This document shows, piece after piece, positions 62,962 to 64,000 of a stretch of 64,000 bases of DNA. How positions within the stretch are numbered: position 1 is the first letter of the stretch; each line of letters begins with the position of its first letter. The translations under genes were made by a program, and so were the position numbers. Under the pieces are notes generated by a model that had not been told where the DNA came from, searched no databases, and saw nothing but the letters and a program-made list of their open reading frames with translations. This stretch comes from Candidatus Gastranaerophilales bacterium (GTDB lineage: Bacteria; Cyanobacteriota; Vampirovibrionia; Gastranaerophilales; Gastranaerophilaceae): NCBI GenBank assembly GCA_944326485.1, contig CALVED010000002.1, forward strand, positions 1 to 64,000, written 5' to 3'.

Positions 62962-63037
62962 TTGGCAAATAAAACACACCATTGTTTCAATACAGAGAAA
63001 ATTTTACTCAAAAATCTTTTTTTATATTTTGAATATA

Positions 63038-63046
63038 TGATATAAT
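63038..63046 (+). promoter_or_regulatory. Extended -10 box before rsfS
   Basis: tgatataat, the same extended -10 as before sigF, lies 28 bp before the rsfS start codon, with aggag at 63061-63065 in the predicted leader. It shows that rsfS has its own promoter downstream of repeat copy 10. Confidence 0.55.
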
Positions 63047-63073
63047 TCTTTCATAGACAAAGGAGAATTTAAT

Positions 63074-63466
63074 TTGAAAGAGGTATCATCTGATAAATTT
63101 GCAAGTGTAATTGCTCGTATACTTGATGATAGGCAAGGTAAAGATATAAAAATTCTTAATATATCCAATATTTCAGTTCTTGCTGATTATTTTGTTATTT
63201 GTTCGTCAGATACAAGTACACATGTAAAAGCTCTTACCGGTTATGTAAGAGAAAAAATAAAAGATTTTTTTGACAGGATTCCTATTGGAGAAGAAAATGA
63301 TGTTAAGAATAGATGGAATCTTCTTGATTATGGTGATGTTATAGTTCATATTTTACATAAAGAAGAACGTGAAACTTATGCTATAGAACGTTTTTGGAAC
63401 CATGCTTTTTGTGTTGATGAAAAGGAATGGATGCAAAAATCTCAAGAATATTCGCAATATAATTAG
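63074..63466 (+). CDS. rsfS: Ribosomal silencing factor RsfS
   Basis: A 130-residue RsfS/Iojap protein: D-I-x-I-L-N-I-S-x-I-S-V-L-A-D-Y-F-V-I-C-S-x-x-S, then W-x-L-L-D-Y-G-D-V-I-V-H-I-L-H-K-E-E-R-x-x-Y. RsfS binds L14 of the 50S subunit and blocks joining with 30S when nutrients are scarce. It starts with TTG (aggag eight bases upstream); no ATG is available. First of a run of small genes in the same direction, the next starting 8 bp after its stop. Confidence 0.95.
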   Translation: MKEVSSDKFASVIARILDDRQGKDIKILNISNISVLADYFVICSSDTSTHVKALTGYVREKIKDFFDRIPIGEENDVKNRWNLLDYGDVIVHILHKEERETYAIERFWNHAFCVDEKEWMQKSQEYSQYN

Positions 63467-63474
63467 GAGGAAAT

Positions 63475-63882
63475 ATGAAAAAAATTTTATTAGTTATAAT
63501 GGTTGCTTTATTTTTTAATTTAAATTCTGTTTTTGCTCAAGATTTTGATAATTTGGAAGGTATTACGCCTGCACAGAAACAAAAGTTATCTCAGATTCAT
63601 TTCAGATATAAAAATGAATATAATTCTATAGAACAAAATATAATAGAGTATAATTCTAAATTGGCAAAATTAAGTCAAGAAACAGATAAGTCTCCTTCAG
63701 ATATTGCAATGCTTAAATCTGCTTATGAAAGAAATTTGAAAACATTAAAAGCTCAACAGGAAAAGTTAGATATTGATATTGATGAATTATATAAATCTGT
63801 ATTAACTGAAGAACAATATAAACAATATAAAGCTCAAAAGGTTCAAACACAAGAAGCTTTTAATAACTTTTTGCAGAAATAA
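63475..63882 (+). CDS. Exported Spy/CpxP-like helical protein
   Basis: A 135-residue protein with a signal peptide (cleavage near residue 21, V-F-A-Q). The mature domain is entirely helical, Lys/Glu/Gln-rich, and contains L-T-E-E-Q-Y-K-Q-Y, the L-T-x-x-Q motif typical of Spy/CpxP-like periplasmic chaperones, near residue 112, plus an I-T-P-A-Q-K-Q-K-L variant near 30. It may be an envelope-stress chaperone; no two-component Cpx genes are nearby. It follows rsfS by 8 bp. Confidence 0.75.
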   Translation: MKKILLVIMVALFFNLNSVFAQDFDNLEGITPAQKQKLSQIHFRYKNEYNSIEQNIIEYNSKLAKLSQETDKSPSDIAMLKSAYERNLKTLKAQQEKLDIDIDELYKSVLTEEQYKQYKAQKVQTQEAFNNFLQK

Positions 63883-63897
63883 TAAAGGAGAAGTGTT

Positions 63898-64000
63898 TTG
63901 AAAAGTATAAGTAAATTTTTTATAATTCCTATTTGTATATTAGCCTTGTTTGTTGGGTTTGCTTTAAATGCAAAAGCAGTTATAAATTCACAATATGAGA
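63898..64000 (+). CDS. Exported protein, 5' end only (runs off the window)
   Basis: The window ends inside this gene. A TTG at 63898 with aaaggag eight bases upstream begins 34 visible codons: M-K-S-I-S-K-F-F, a hydrophobic core I-I-P-I-C-I-L-A-L-F-V-G-F-A-L, and N-A-K-A as a signal-peptidase site. The protein is therefore likely exported. Nothing of the mature domain can be classified. It is the third gene of the rsfS run, 15 bp after the previous stop. Confidence 0.7.
   Translation, partial: MKSISKFFIIPICILALFVGFALNAKAVINSQYE

Overview
The window comes from a low-GC (roughly 30%), gene-dense bacterial chromosome, most likely an uncultured gut member of the Gastranaerophilales (Vampirovibrionia/Melainabacteria, the non-photosynthetic sister group of Cyanobacteria). 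The lineage call is inference. It rests on type IV pilus genes together with a Gram-negative envelope (MlaE permease, an SLH-domain exported protein), a SigF-like sigma factor beside a prepilin peptidase, and many hypothetical proteins with a short N-terminal Phe-Lys-Gly type motif that I associate from memory with this order. No phage, transposase or CRISPR array was found.

Layout. 0-0.8 kb: 3' end of a 23S rRNA gene, a 5S gene and a terminator. 0.9-6 kb: a LuxR-type regulator, a Gly/Ala-rich unknown protein, an RqcH-like NFACT protein and a large tagged membrane protein. 6.3-9.6 kb: a divergent Dxs-like enzyme, a small tagged protein, a MerR regulator and tRNA-Leu with a duplicated 3' end. 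9.6-17.2 kb: Gph-like phosphatase, tRNA-Gly, mutL, mlaE, pilT and two amino-acid transporters. 17.4-28.7 kb: GT-C-like membrane protein, TPR protein, a 42-residue small protein, gpmI, SGNH-like protein, valS, DHH phosphoesterase, zinc-ribbon protein and AlkD-like protein. 28.7-34.5 kb: SWIM-SNF2 helicase, tRNA-Met followed by an array of tRNA-derived partial copies, and a TPR membrane protein. 34.7-41.9 kb: tagged PRPP synthetase, M16 peptidase, and a PilZ / histidine kinase / HD-GYP response-regulator module. 42-49 kb: proS, then five consecutive genes carrying the N-terminal tag or a variant of it. 49-58.5 kb: SLH protein, murA, cdd, sigma factor, prepilin peptidase, recA, secDF and an XRE/zinc-ribbon protein. 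58.5-64 kb: pilO, a pilM-pilN fusion, rlmB, a primary-type sigma factor, rsfS and exported proteins.

Three kinds of structure go beyond ordinary annotation. (1) A bipartite N-terminal signature, Met-Lys/Arg-Ile at the start plus Ser/Thr-Phe-Lys/Ser/Asn-Gly within about the first 50 residues, sits on otherwise unrelated proteins: two paralogous membrane proteins, a PRPP synthetase, a TPR-HExxH protein, an HNH protein and small proteins. (2) A dispersed intergenic element with two hairpins occurs about ten times, always between genes, in short (about 123 bp) and long (about 180 bp) forms. (3) Degenerate, hairpin-bearing copies of part of tRNA-Met lie directly downstream of the intact tRNA.

Functionally, pilT, pilD, pilMN and pilO together with PilZ, the histidine kinase and HD-GYP point to a type IV pilus/surface programme under c-di-GMP control. 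The rest is mostly housekeeping: translation (valS, proS, rlmB, rsfS, rqcH-like), secretion (secDF), DNA repair (mutL, recA, alkD-like) and cell wall synthesis (murA).
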